Shown here: one piece after another, positions 1 through 8,905 of the stretch
Numbering within the stretch: position 1 is the stretch's first letter
Layout of the letters: each line of letters begins with the position of its first letter
Source of the DNA: JAWRCU01 sp033542235
GTDB taxonomy: Bacteria; Pseudomonadota; Alphaproteobacteria; Rhizobiales; Rhizobiaceae
NCBI RefSeq assembly: GCF_033542235.1
Contig: NZ_JAWRCU010000005.1
Location: 62,001 to 126,000 of the forward strand
Length of the DNA stretch: 64,000 bases
Direction of reading: 5' to 3'
Translations under genes and position numbers: made by a program
The notes under the pieces: generated by a model
Database searches by the model: none
What the model was told of the DNA's origin: nothing
What the model saw: only the letters and a program-made list of their open reading frames with translations

Positions 1-65
1 CGCGATGGGCCGCGCGCCGGCGTCGTCTTTTCCAGTTTCGAAAAGAGGTCGTTGCTGTCGTCCAT
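1..65 (-). CDS. Partial N-terminus of an unidentified protein
   Basis: An ATG at 65 on the minus strand opens a frame that runs to the window edge without a stop and reads MDDSNDLFSKLEKTTPARGP and on. An AGG-containing stretch lies just upstream on that strand. Only about 21 residues are visible and I do not recognise the family. It would be transcribed divergently from the Tad pilus operon. It could also be a chance frame. Confidence 0.4.
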   Translation of the reverse strand, partial: MDDSNDLFSKLEKTTPARGPS

Positions 66-185
66 TGATACCTATCGAAGCCTACTGCGAATCACGGCGG
101 ATACTGCCACGCTTTGCCCCCCTTCGCACAGAGGTTCTCGATCCGTTCATGTAGGACGGCATCGTCGTTCGTATCCGCCTGATAA

Positions 186-200
186 TTAACCGGAGGTTAC
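186..200 (+). promoter_or_regulatory. Candidate CtrA-type box upstream of cpaB
   Basis: The sequence TTAA-N7-TTAC is one base from the alphaproteobacterial CtrA consensus TTAA-N7-TTAA, about 105 bases upstream of the cpaB start. CtrA controls pilus genes in Caulobacter and relatives. Nothing else was recognised in the 66-304 intergenic stretch. Such a short motif can occur by chance. Confidence 0.3.
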
Positions 201-304
201 CGGCATTTTGTGAATTGTCCGGACCGTGCACCCGGATTTTTCAGGATTCATAGATAGTTTCTCAGTCTGGCAAAAAGAAGAAGAGCCGGCAGGGGCATCG
301 GGGC

Positions 305-1222
305 GTGAGAAACAGGGCAATCACGATGATCGGCATCGCCGCGGTGTTCGGCGCCGTGTCGATCTTTGCCGCCGATTTCTGGCTGAAAAGTGAAGCGAGC
401 GTCCAAACGCGGACGATCGAAGTCACTGCACCCGCCGGCCCGAAGGTCGAATTCAAGAAGATCGTGGTTGCCTCTCAGCCGCTCCGTTATGGCATGCAAC
501 TCGACCGCGCGAAACTCGTCGAAATTCCATGGCCTGAGGATGCATTGCCGCAGGGCGCATTGCCGACAATCGATGCACTGATGGCCGAAGGCAGCCGAGT
601 CGTGCTCTCGCCGATCGAGGCGAACGAGCCGGTGCTTCTCGCCAAACTCTCCGGACCGAACGGCCGCGCCTCGCTGTCCAACCTGCTCACGCCCGGCATG
701 CGGGCGGTTGCCATCAAGACCGACGAGATCGCAGGCGTCGGCGGGTTCATCACGCCTGGCGACCGGGTCGACGTCGTGCTGACGCGCGATGCGGGCGAGA
801 TCGACGAAGTAAAAAAGAACGCTCAGGGCGCTGCGGGCTCGACGATCGCCACCGAGATCGTTGTCGAGAACGCCAAGGTGCTTTCCGTGGGGCAGGGTGC
901 CGACGAGCGGCACATCGAGCCGCAGGTCGCAAGCTCGGTGACCATCGAGGTCACGGTCGAGGGGGCAGGCAAGATCGCGCTTGCCCGCAATATCGGCACG
1001 CTGTCGCTGCAGCTCAGGGCGGCCGGCGAAGGCATGGCAGCGGAAAAGGGACTGACGACGATCTCCGCTTTCGGCGGTTCGGTTACAGAGGCTGCCGCCA
1101 ATGCCGCCGTGACCGTGACCGACTCCATCATCAAGGAACCCGAGGGACCGAAGTTCAAGACCGTGATCGTCACGCGCGGGCTCAAGGCTGAATCCTATCA
1201 GGTGGTGGCGCCGAACGAATGA
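305..1222 (+). CDS. cpaB: Flp/Tad pilus assembly protein CpaB (RcpC)
   Basis: A 305-residue periplasmic/inner-membrane component of the Tad pilus secretion machine, thought to act beside the CpaC secretin. It has one N-terminal membrane segment (about 5-24), a SAF domain (about 48-112) and an RcpC/CpaB domain starting near the GMRAVAIKTDEIAGVGGFI motif (about 128-146), which is typical of the family. The start is a GTG; an in-frame ATG at 326 would shorten it by 7 residues. It is the first visible gene of the cpa operon, and its stop lies only 32 bases before the preferred cpaC start. No pilin or prepilin peptidase gene is visible downstream, so these would lie elsewhere or beyond the left edge. 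Confidence 0.93.
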   Translation: MRNRAITMIGIAAVFGAVSIFAADFWLKSEASVQTRTIEVTAPAGPKVEFKKIVVASQPLRYGMQLDRAKLVEIPWPEDALPQGALPTIDALMAEGSRVVLSPIEANEPVLLAKLSGPNGRASLSNLLTPGMRAVAIKTDEIAGVGGFITPGDRVDVVLTRDAGEIDEVKKNAQGAAGSTIATEIVVENAKVLSVGQGADERHIEPQVASSVTIEVTVEGAGKIALARNIGTLSLQLRAAGEGMAAEKGLTTISAFGGSVTEAAANAAVTVTDSIIKEPEGPKFKTVIVTRGLKAESYQVVAPNE

Positions 1223-1254
1223 ATATGCCGGGTGGGTGGATCGGCGAGGGGACA

Positions 1255-2679
1255 ATGATGTGCGGGCGTGAGAGGAAGTTGAGACTTTGCGGACGAGCGA
1301 TGCTCGCCATCGTCGCGACAACGCTGCTTGCGTTGCCGCCGGTCTCGGCCAGCGCTGATGGCAATATCATTCAGATATCGTCGAACAGGACGAGCTCGCT
1401 CAAGATCGCCAAGGGCAAGCCCAAGACGATCAAGACCAGCGTCCCGTTCTACCAGATCGTGATCGGCGATCCGGAGATCGCCAATGTCAATCCGCTCACC
1501 GACCGTTCCTTCTATGTGCTGGGCAACAATCTCGGCACCACGGGCATTGCGCTGTTCGACGAGAATAAGCAGCTGGTCGGCAGCGTCGACATCGAGGTGA
1601 CCCTCGACACCGATCGCCTGGCAAGCACGATCCGCGACACGGTTCCGGGGGCAGATATCGAGGTGAAGTCGGCAAACGGCCGGCTGGTATTGTCCGGCTC
1701 GGCGAATGATGCGCTCGCCGCCGAAAAGGCGACCAAGATCGCCTCCGAATTCTCCGGCGAGGAAAAGGTCATCAATTCGGTCAAGATCTCTTCCTCGCAG
1801 CAGGTCCAGCTCAACGTCCGCTTCGTCGAGATCAACCGCCAGGCCGGCCAGGAGCTCGGCACGAAGATCGCGGCAAGCTACATCACGGGAGGGGGAGGCT
1901 TCACGTTCAATTCCAACCCGGCCGCCTCGACATCGCCGCCAGCAGCGACGCTCCTCGGCGGCCTGCTTTCCGGCAACTTTGCCATCGATGTCGCGCTCAA
2001 GGCGCTGGAAGATCGAGGCATCGCCCGCAGCCTGGCCGAGCCCAATTTGATTGCGCGATCGGGCGAGACGGCGAGCTTCCTTGCCGGCGGCGAATTCCCG
2101 ATACCGGTGGCGGAAGAAAACAACCAAATCACAGTGGACTACAAGAAGTATGGCGTCAGCCTCGACTTCACGCCAACTGTGCTGAATGACGGGCTGATCA
2201 GCCTCGAAATCCAGCCGGAGGTCTCGTCTGTCGACACCTCCGCCTCCTACAACATCGGCAACATCTCGATCCCCGGATTCATCGTGCGGCGAGCCCACAC
2301 CTCCGTCGACCTCAAGAGCGGACAGAGTTTCATGATCGCCGGCCTGCTGCAGACCCAGAACAACCTCAATGCGCAGCAGATTCCCGGGCTCGGCAGGATA
2401 CCCGTGCTCGGCGCGCTATTCAGCTCCAAAGCCTACCAGCGGCGCGAGACCGATCTCGTCATCATCATAACGCCCTATCTCGTGAAACCTATGGACCCGA
2501 CGAAGAAGCCGCGTACGCCGGCGGACGGAACCTATCCGGCAAGCGCGGCAGACTACTTCCTCGGGGGCGTCGAGGAGACAAGGGCGAGAGGCAGGGGCGC
2601 GCTCGCCTACGCCAGCGGCGTAACCACGGGGGGACCCGTTGCGACGTCCGGACACTTCCTCGATCTGCCGAAGGAATAG
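1255..2679 (+). CDS. cpaC: Tad pilus outer-membrane secretin CpaC (RcpA)
   Basis: The outer-membrane channel for the Flp pilus, 474 residues from this start. A signal peptide ends near VSASA (about residue 34). Next come a pilus-type N-terminal domain, a BON-like region, and the secretin domain with NLIARSGETASFLAGGEFPIP and the C-terminal RRETDLVIIITPYLVKP. I prefer ATG 1255 because GAGGGG sits just upstream and it leaves a normal-length signal peptide. ATG 1219, overlapping the cpaB stop, would add 12 residues. Second gene of the operon, followed after 3 bases by the small lipoprotein gene. Confidence 0.94.
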   Translation: MMCGRERKLRLCGRAMLAIVATTLLALPPVSASADGNIIQISSNRTSSLKIAKGKPKTIKTSVPFYQIVIGDPEIANVNPLTDRSFYVLGNNLGTTGIALFDENKQLVGSVDIEVTLDTDRLASTIRDTVPGADIEVKSANGRLVLSGSANDALAAEKATKIASEFSGEEKVINSVKISSSQQVQLNVRFVEINRQAGQELGTKIAASYITGGGGFTFNSNPAASTSPPAATLLGGLLSGNFAIDVALKALEDRGIARSLAEPNLIARSGETASFLAGGEFPIPVAEENNQITVDYKKYGVSLDFTPTVLNDGLISLEIQPEVSSVDTSASYNIGNISIPGFIVRRAHTSVDLKSGQSFMIAGLLQTQNNLNAQQIPGLGRIPVLGALFSSKAYQRRETDLVIIITPYLVKPMDPTKKPRTPADGTYPASAADYFLGGVEETRARGRGALAYASGVTTGGPVATSGHFLDLPKE

Positions 2680-2682
2680 GAC

Positions 2683-2964
2683 ATGCCGAGATTGGGCTTT
2701 CCCATAGGTATCGCCGTGCTTGTCGGCGGGCTTGCTGGCTGCAACGAGACCTTCCAGCGTCTGGACGGTCTGACGCCGGGCGCCGGCAATGCGCTCGCCG
2801 CAAACACGGCAATACAGATGGTCGATCCGTGGCAGTACGGGGTGCAGAACACTAACCTGGTCGTACCCGCCGACCGCGGAGAAAGGCCGGGCCGGGCCGC
2901 GCCCGGTCCCTCTGCGGGCGGCTATAGCGCTGCCTCTGCCGACAGTGGTTCATCGGGCAACTGA
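2683..2964 (+). CDS. Small Tad-locus lipoprotein in the CpaD position
   Basis: A 93-residue protein with a lipoprotein signal (lipobox LAGC, Cys at about residue 20), then NETFQRLDGLTPGAGNALA and a conserved-looking VDPW..GVQNT.LVVPADR segment, ending in a Gly/Ser/Ala-rich tail. It lies between cpaC and cpaE, where the CpaD lipoprotein is usually encoded. CpaD proteins are commonly about 200 residues, so this is either a different small rhizobial Tad lipoprotein or a much reduced CpaD. It probably sits at the outer membrane with the CpaC secretin. Function is inferred from position and the lipobox only. Confidence 0.75.
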   Translation: MPRLGFPIGIAVLVGGLAGCNETFQRLDGLTPGAGNALAANTAIQMVDPWQYGVQNTNLVVPADRGERPGRAAPGPSAGGYSAASADSGSSGN

Positions 2965-2976
2965 CGGGATCCGGCC

Positions 2977-4185
2977 ATGGCTGCCAACGGCAACTCCAAA
3001 AAGGTGGTGCTTGTATCGACGGACAAGGCGTTCGCACAAGACACGCGGTCCGCCTTCGCCGCCTCGGACGCGATCGAGCTCGTCACGGTCGAGAAGAACG
3101 TCGCGGAGCTGCGCGGCGAGATACAGGAAGCCGATTGTGGCGCCGTCATCATCGATATGGACGCCGCTCGCCTCGAGGAGATCGAGGCGCTACAGCGCAT
3201 CACCCGCCGGCTCGAAGGCAGGGCGCCGATCGTCGTCGTGACCCAGGCATTCAACGCCGCAGCCGTACGCATCCTCGTGCAGCTCAAGGTCGCAGACTTC
3301 CTCGTTAAGCCCCTCACCACGGCCGACCTCGTCCGCTCCTGCATTCGCGCCGTCCAAGGACCGGGGCGCGAGGACAATACCGAGTCACAGATCTACACAT
3401 TCATCCCGGCCGCCGGCGGGGTCGGCACGACAACTCTGACGCTCCAGACGGCATTCGAGCTCCAAAACTCGGTGACGCGGGGCGCCTCGACCTGTGTCGT
3501 CGATCTCAATTTCCAGCAAGGCTCCTGCGCCGAATATCTCGACCTCGAGCCGCGCTTCGACATTACCGAGATCGAGAACCAGCCCGAGCGCCTGGACCGG
3601 CAGCTGCTGGATGTGATGCTGTCCAAGCATCCCAGCGGGCTCTGCGTGCTCGCGGCTCCCGCCAAACCGTCGGAGATGCGCTCCTTCAACACCGATCTGG
3701 TTGTGCGGATGCTCGACCTCGTCTCGGCCTACTTCGACAATGTCGTGATCGATATGCCGCGCACCTGGTTTCCATGGACGGAAACGGTGCTTCTCGGCTC
3801 GAACAAGCTCTACATCGTCTCGGAGATGACCGTGCCTTGCCTGCGCCACACACAGCGCCTGGTCCAGGCAATCTATGAGACGGTTGGAAAGGAAGTGAAG
3901 CCGAACGTTATCGTCAACCGCTTCGACCAGCGCGCCTTCGAGAACGGCGTGCGCGGCTCCGACCTGACAGAGATCCTTGGCGAAAATTTCGTCGGGGGCG
4001 TTTCGAACAACTACAAGCTGGTGCGTCAGGCGGTCGACCGCGGCGTGCCGCTGCACGAGATCGATCCGAACGCCAATGTGGTCAAAGACCTGAAGAAGAT
4101 CATCCTGCCCGAAGAGACGATAGCCGCAAGCAGGAAGTCGCGCTCGCTCTTCTCGCTGCCCGGCTTCCTGAGGAAAGCGTCGTGA
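2977..4185 (+). CDS. cpaE: Tad pilus localisation ATPase-like protein CpaE (TadZ)
   Basis: A 402-residue protein with an N-terminal receiver-like domain (about 1-125) and a C-terminal ParA/MinD-like domain, the CpaE/TadZ arrangement that places the pilus machine at the cell pole. The nucleotide-loop region reads AAGGVGTTTLT (about 145-155). It keeps the glycines but lacks the signature lysines of the deviant Walker A motif (KGG.GKT), so ATP hydrolysis may be weak or absent; this is reported for several TadZ proteins. The stop overlaps the cpaF start (GTGA), suggesting translational coupling. Confidence 0.93.
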   Translation: MAANGNSKKVVLVSTDKAFAQDTRSAFAASDAIELVTVEKNVAELRGEIQEADCGAVIIDMDAARLEEIEALQRITRRLEGRAPIVVVTQAFNAAAVRILVQLKVADFLVKPLTTADLVRSCIRAVQGPGREDNTESQIYTFIPAAGGVGTTTLTLQTAFELQNSVTRGASTCVVDLNFQQGSCAEYLDLEPRFDITEIENQPERLDRQLLDVMLSKHPSGLCVLAAPAKPSEMRSFNTDLVVRMLDLVSAYFDNVVIDMPRTWFPWTETVLLGSNKLYIVSEMTVPCLRHTQRLVQAIYETVGKEVKPNVIVNRFDQRAFENGVRGSDLTEILGENFVGGVSNNYKLVRQAVDRGVPLHEIDPNANVVKDLKKIILPEETIAASRKSRSLFSLPGFLRKAS

Positions 4186-5609
4186 CCAGCCGTTTTTCGA
4201 CGCTCCACAAACGCGTCGACGCTCCGGCCAGGCCCGTCGAGCCGATGCGGCCGGCCGATCACGGCGTCTTCATTCCCACCACACGCAAGCCGGCGCCAGC
4301 GCCTCTGCCTGATGTAAACGGGGCGGCAAAGGCCAGCAATCGCGTGCTCGATGCGCGCATCCGCATTCACCGCATGCTGCTGGACGAGATCAACCTCGTT
4401 GCGCTGGAGCGGCTGCCGAAGGACGAGATGCGCCGCCAGGTGCATGAGTTCGTGTCCGAAAAGACGCGCGAAGAGCGGATGGCGATCAATGTTGCCGAGC
4501 TGGATGCGCTGGTCGACGACATCGTCGATGAGATGGTCGGCCTCGGCCCGCTGGAGCCGCTGCTCAAGGATCCGGAGATCAACGACATCCTGATCAACGG
4601 TCACGAGAACTGCTTCGTCGAGCGCAAGGGTAAGCTGCAGAAGGTTCACATTCCGTTCAAGGACGAGGCGCATCTCCTCAGGATCATCAACAAGATCGTC
4701 GCCGCGGTCGGCCGCCGGGTCGACGAGTCGCAGCCTATGGTCGACGCACGCATGCTCGATGGCTCGCGCTTCAACGCGGCGATCCGCCCGATCGCCGTGG
4801 ACGGGCCGTTGGTCTCGATCCGCAAATTCTCCAAGAACAAGCTCGCCCTGCACAGGCTGGTCGAATTCGGCGCGATCACACAGACCATGGCCGAAGTGCT
4901 TGCCGCGGCCGTGCATGCCCGCAAGACGACCATCATTTCGGGCGGCACCGGCACCGGCAAGACGACGATGCTGAATGCGCTCTCTGCCTTCATTCCGGAG
5001 GACGAGCGCCTGATCACCATCGAGGACGCTGCGGAACTGCAGCTCCAGCAACCGCATGTCGCGCGCATGGAGACACGTCCGGCCAACATTGAAGGCCATG
5101 GTGAGTTGAAACAGCGCGACCTGGTCAAGAACGCGCTGCGTATGCGGCCCGACCGCGTCATCCTCGGCGAGTGCCGCGGCGAGGAAGCCTTCGACATGCT
5201 GCAGGCGATGAACACAGGCCATGAGGGCTCCATGGCAACGATCCACGCCAACACGCCGCGCGATGCGATCGCTCGCCTGGAGCAGATGCTCGGCATGACC
5301 GGAATGCCGATGACTGTGCAGTCGATCAGAAGCCAGATCGCCAGCGCAATCGACATTATTGTGCAGCTCACCCGCCTATCCGATGGCAAGCGCAAGGTGA
5401 CCAGCGTCGCTGAGGTGACCGGCATGGAAGGCGACGTCATTCAGATGCAGGAGATCTTCCGCTTCGTGCGGACGGGCATGGAGGCCGATGGCTCGATCAT
5501 CGGCCACTTCGAGGCGACGGGCCTGCGCCCGCGCTTCCTCGAGGACCTGAAGGCGATGGGGATCGAGTTCCCCGGCCGCTATTTCGAGCCGGGGAAGCCT
5601 CAGGAGTAG
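4182..5609 (+). CDS. cpaF: Tad pilus secretion ATPase CpaF (TadA)
   Basis: The cytoplasmic hexameric ATPase that powers Flp pilus assembly, in the type II/IV secretion VirB11-like superfamily, 475 residues. A proline-rich N-terminal linker is followed by an all-alpha region with EMVGLGPLEPLL. The ATPase core has Walker A GGTGTGKTT (about 254-262), Walker B with ILGECRGEE, and the His box near MATIHANTPRDA. The start is a GTG overlapping the cpaE stop. Lengths and motifs are normal for the family. Confidence 0.96.
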   Translation: MTSRFSTLHKRVDAPARPVEPMRPADHGVFIPTTRKPAPAPLPDVNGAAKASNRVLDARIRIHRMLLDEINLVALERLPKDEMRRQVHEFVSEKTREERMAINVAELDALVDDIVDEMVGLGPLEPLLKDPEINDILINGHENCFVERKGKLQKVHIPFKDEAHLLRIINKIVAAVGRRVDESQPMVDARMLDGSRFNAAIRPIAVDGPLVSIRKFSKNKLALHRLVEFGAITQTMAEVLAAAVHARKTTIISGGTGTGKTTMLNALSAFIPEDERLITIEDAAELQLQQPHVARMETRPANIEGHGELKQRDLVKNALRMRPDRVILGECRGEEAFDMLQAMNTGHEGSMATIHANTPRDAIARLEQMLGMTGMPMTVQSIRSQIASAIDIIVQLTRLSDGKRKVTSVAEVTGMEGDVIQMQEIFRFVRTGMEADGSIIGHFEATGLRPRFLEDLKAMGIEFPGRYFEPGKPQE

Positions 5610-5613
5610 TACC

Positions 5614-6576
5614 GTGCCTGAAGTTAGCATGCTCTATCTGGTCTATGCGGGCGCTGCGCTGACCGGGATCATGGTCGCAGAGGCGGTCTATCTGCTCTAT
5701 GCCAGCCGCAGTGACCGCCGAGCGGCGATCAACCGGCGCATGAAACTGCAGGAGCGCAAGATCAGCCAGGAGCAGGTGCTGATACAGCTGCGCAAGGAGC
5801 GCGGGCTGGATGGCGGCTCGTCGCTGTTCTCGCTCGAACGCTTCCGCGCGTTGCGTGCCCAGTCCGGCTTGATCATGCCGCTGCCGAGATTCCTGATGAC
5901 CACCTCCGCCGTCGCGGCGGGTATTGCGATGCTCGCCGTCTGGTACGGGCTGCCGATGCTCCACGCGACGGTGCTGCTGCTGGTGCTCGCCTTCGTGATC
6001 CCGCTGATGACGCTGCGGTTTCTGCGCAAACGCCGTCACAAGCTGTTCGGTATCCAGCTCCCGGAGGCGCTGGAGCTGATCACCCGCAGCCTGAAGGCCG
6101 GCCATCCGGTGCCGGTTGCGATCACCATGGTGGCTCGCGAGATGCCGGACCCGATCGGCACAGAGTTCGGTGTGGTCGCCGACGAGATCACTTATGGCTC
6201 GGATCTCGTTACAGCGCTGCATGCCATGTATTCGCGCGTCGGCCACGACGACCTGCCGCTCTTCGTCACCGCGGTCTCGATCCAGAACACCTCGGGCGGC
6301 AACCTGCGCGAGATACTGGACGGCCTGGCAAAGATTATTCGCGAGCGCGGCAAGCTGCGCCGCAAGGTGAAGGCGATTTCGACGGAAGGCCGCATGTCAG
6401 CCTATATCCTGACCGCGGTGCCGGCGCTGTTTGCGGTGGCGGTCATGGTGCTGATGCCGCAATTCTACGCGGACGTATGGGACAAATCGATGACCTGGTA
6501 CCTGATCGGCGGCTCGGTCGCGTGGCTGACGATCGGCAATGTTGTCATGTTCAAGATGTCGAATTTCCGGTTCTAG
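5614..6576 (+). CDS. tadB: Tad pilus inner-membrane platform protein TadB
   Basis: A 320-residue inner-membrane protein of the T2SF/GspF family that forms the assembly platform with TadC. It has an N-terminal membrane segment (about 5-25), two more near residues 90-135, the conserved cytoplasmic domain with PEALELITRSLKAGHPVP, and a C-terminal pair of membrane segments. The GTG start is supported by AGGAG at 5602-5606 with 7 bases of spacing; an ATG at 5629 is less well placed. It lies 4 bases after cpaF and 3 bases before tadC. Confidence 0.92.
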   Translation: MPEVSMLYLVYAGAALTGIMVAEAVYLLYASRSDRRAAINRRMKLQERKISQEQVLIQLRKERGLDGGSSLFSLERFRALRAQSGLIMPLPRFLMTTSAVAAGIAMLAVWYGLPMLHATVLLLVLAFVIPLMTLRFLRKRRHKLFGIQLPEALELITRSLKAGHPVPVAITMVAREMPDPIGTEFGVVADEITYGSDLVTALHAMYSRVGHDDLPLFVTAVSIQNTSGGNLREILDGLAKIIRERGKLRRKVKAISTEGRMSAYILTAVPALFAVAVMVLMPQFYADVWDKSMTWYLIGGSVAWLTIGNVVMFKMSNFRF

Positions 6577-6579
6577 CTC

Positions 6580-7539
6580 ATGGAATCGTTCGTCGAACTG
6601 CTTCTCTCGATACGGCCGGGTTCATTGATGCCGATCGCAGTCCTTATGCTGGTTGCCGGTGCTGCGGCGGTCGGCTGGCCATTGCTGGCGGGCGCCGGCG
6701 CGAGGGGCGACGTCAAGCGGCGGCTCAAGGTCGATACCGGCCTGACTGTCGAGAAGACGGAAGCGCAACCGAGGAAGAACACCAACGCCGTACGCGAGAA
6801 GGCGGTGCGTACCGCCCAGGAATTCTATGCCAAGAGCGATCCGGAGAATGTTGCGCGGCTACGCATGAAGCTGATCCAGGCGGGCTATTTCGACCCGCGG
6901 GCGGTTGGCACCTTTTTCATCATCCGCTTCGGGGCCTTCATCGGCATTGCGGTGATTGCAGTGCTCGCCGAGAAGCTCGCCGGCGGCGAGGCCTCTGCTA
7001 CCGCGCGCATGACCTTCATCGTAATGGCAGGCGCGCTCGGCTATTTTCTCCCCAACCTGCTGCTGGGCCGAATGGTGCAAGCCAAGATGCGCGAATACCG
7101 CAACGGCTTTCCCGACTTCATGGACCTGATGATCGTCTGCTCGGACGCCGGTATGAGCATGGAGGCGGGTATCGAGCGTGTCTCGAAGGAACTGGACAGG
7201 ACCTATCCGTCGCTTGCCCAGAATCTGCAGCTCGTCTCCCTGGAATTGAGGGCAGGCCGCAGCCTGGACGACGCGCTGAAATCGCTCGCGGACCGGCTGA
7301 GCCTCGACGAGGTGCGCTCCTTCGCAACGCTGTTGCAGCAGTCGAAGGAGCTCGGCACCAGCCTCTCCGGGGCGCTGCGCGTCTTCTCCGACGAGATGCG
7401 CCACAAGCGCATGTCGCTTGCCGAGGAAAAGGCACATGCGCTGCCGGCCAAGATGTCGGTTCCGGTCACGGTATGCATTCTGCCGGTAGTGCTGATGATT
7501 GCGATCATCCCGATCATCGTGAAGATGACATCGCAATAA
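6580..7539 (+). CDS. tadC: Tad pilus inner-membrane platform protein TadC
   Basis: A 319-residue second T2SF-family platform protein. It has N-terminal membrane segments (about 10-40), the family motif region DFMDLMIVCSDAGMSMEAGI, and C-terminal segments ending in a hydrophobic IPIIVK stretch. It follows tadB directly in the operon. TadB and TadC are thought to form a hetero-complex with CpaF at the inner membrane. Confidence 0.92.
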   Translation: MESFVELLLSIRPGSLMPIAVLMLVAGAAAVGWPLLAGAGARGDVKRRLKVDTGLTVEKTEAQPRKNTNAVREKAVRTAQEFYAKSDPENVARLRMKLIQAGYFDPRAVGTFFIIRFGAFIGIAVIAVLAEKLAGGEASATARMTFIVMAGALGYFLPNLLLGRMVQAKMREYRNGFPDFMDLMIVCSDAGMSMEAGIERVSKELDRTYPSLAQNLQLVSLELRAGRSLDDALKSLADRLSLDEVRSFATLLQQSKELGTSLSGALRVFSDEMRHKRMSLAEEKAHALPAKMSVPVTVCILPVVLMIAIIPIIVKMTSQ

Positions 7540-7623
7540 TTGAACGGATTAAACGCCCCGGTAACCGTGCAGGCGCTATGGTGGCTAACCTGCCGATGCG
7601 GCAGCGCCGCTCGGAAGGCCCAT

Positions 7624-8775
7624 ATGCCGCTTGACTACAACTCGCTGCTTTTGGCGATCGGATTCGCCGGAGCCTGCTTGTCCGTCACCATGTACTGTAC
7701 CTGGCTTTCGGCACGCAGCGAGAGTTCGCTGCTGACCTGGTCCTGCGGCGCCGCTTTGATCGTTGCAAGCGTCTTCGCCTATAGCGCCTTTGTGCAAACG
7801 GTGGCACCGCTTCTCGCCGCTCTCAACTTTGCGCTTATGATGTTCGGCTTTGCCGCGGTTCTTGCCGCCGCGTATCAATTCCGCACGGTGTCCATGCCTG
7901 CCGGCCTGGTCTTGGCGCTGACAAGCGCGGTGGTGCTTGGTTTTTCCTTGTTGATGTTCTCCGGCTATGATGGCGCAGGCTTTATCCTCTATAACACAGC
8001 AGCCGCAGCCGTCCTGTTCGCTGTTGCCCATCAGTATTGGCTCGCCCGCACTGAGGCGCCGACACCGATCATAGCGCTTTCGACTCTCTATAGTGCGATC
8101 GGTATCTCTTTTGCACTTTGCGCAATCGTGCTGATCGTCGACGGCAGTCTGGTGCTCGGTCACCCGCCGGCGGGCTGGGCCGAGAACCTCAATCTCGCCG
8201 TTTCGATCGCCGGCATGAGCGGCATCGGGGCATTGTCGCTCTCGCTTAATCAGGCCCGAATGGCTCGCAATCATCGCCGCGAAGCCATGACTGACGCGCT
8301 TACCGGGCTGCTCAACCGCCGCGCATTGTTCGATCGCTTCGAGGCGGATCCGCTCGACCGCTTCACGGGTGTGCTTGTATTCGACCTCGACCAGTTCAAA
8401 AACATCAATGATCGCCACGGACATGGGGTGGGCGACGAGGTGCTGCGCCGCTTCGCGGCCGTCACGTCAGCCTGCCTGCGCGCGACAGATACGGCCGCAC
8501 GGCTTGGGGGCGAGGAGTTCGCAGCGGTCCTTCCGCGTTCGACCGAAGATCGCGCAAGGCAGGTGGCGGAGCGCATACGCAAGGAATTGGCCGAGCTCGC
8601 CATCGACACTGATCAAGGCGACCTTCATTGCACTGTGAGCGTCGGTATAGCCTTTCCGACCGCGGAAAGATTCACCTTCGAACAGGTGCTGAGCGACGCG
8701 GACAAGGCTCTCTATCGGGCAAAGCGCGATGGCCGCAATCGCATCGCAACCGCAGATCTCCGGCTCGCCGGGTGA
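7624..8775 (+). CDS. Membrane-anchored diguanylate cyclase (GGDEF) inside the Tad operon
   Basis: A 383-residue protein with six or seven predicted membrane segments (about 1-215) and a C-terminal GGDEF domain that would make cyclic di-GMP from two GTP. The active-site loop reads GGEEF (295-299), preceded by RATD five residues earlier, the canonical inhibitory I-site spacing, so the enzyme looks active and product-inhibited. GGAAGG at 7613-7618 supports ATG 7624; the frame extends upstream to 7540 without a good ribosome site. It lies between tadC and tadD on the same strand, which suggests control of pilus-dependent attachment. That link is inference. Confidence 0.9.
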   Translation: MPLDYNSLLLAIGFAGACLSVTMYCTWLSARSESSLLTWSCGAALIVASVFAYSAFVQTVAPLLAALNFALMMFGFAAVLAAAYQFRTVSMPAGLVLALTSAVVLGFSLLMFSGYDGAGFILYNTAAAAVLFAVAHQYWLARTEAPTPIIALSTLYSAIGISFALCAIVLIVDGSLVLGHPPAGWAENLNLAVSIAGMSGIGALSLSLNQARMARNHRREAMTDALTGLLNRRALFDRFEADPLDRFTGVLVFDLDQFKNINDRHGHGVGDEVLRRFAAVTSACLRATDTAARLGGEEFAAVLPRSTEDRARQVAERIRKELAELAIDTDQGDLHCTVSVGIAFPTAERFTFEQVLSDADKALYRAKRDGRNRIATADLRLAG

Positions 8776-8905
8776 ATCTCGCCACCTGTTAAGAAACATT
8801 TGCCTGCACTCAAGCGAATTAGCGGCAAATCGGCACCGAAGCTTAATTGGTTTAGGTTTAGTCTCCGCCGTGAAGACCCGGTAAACGGGCAGGGGCGGGG
8901 ATAGA

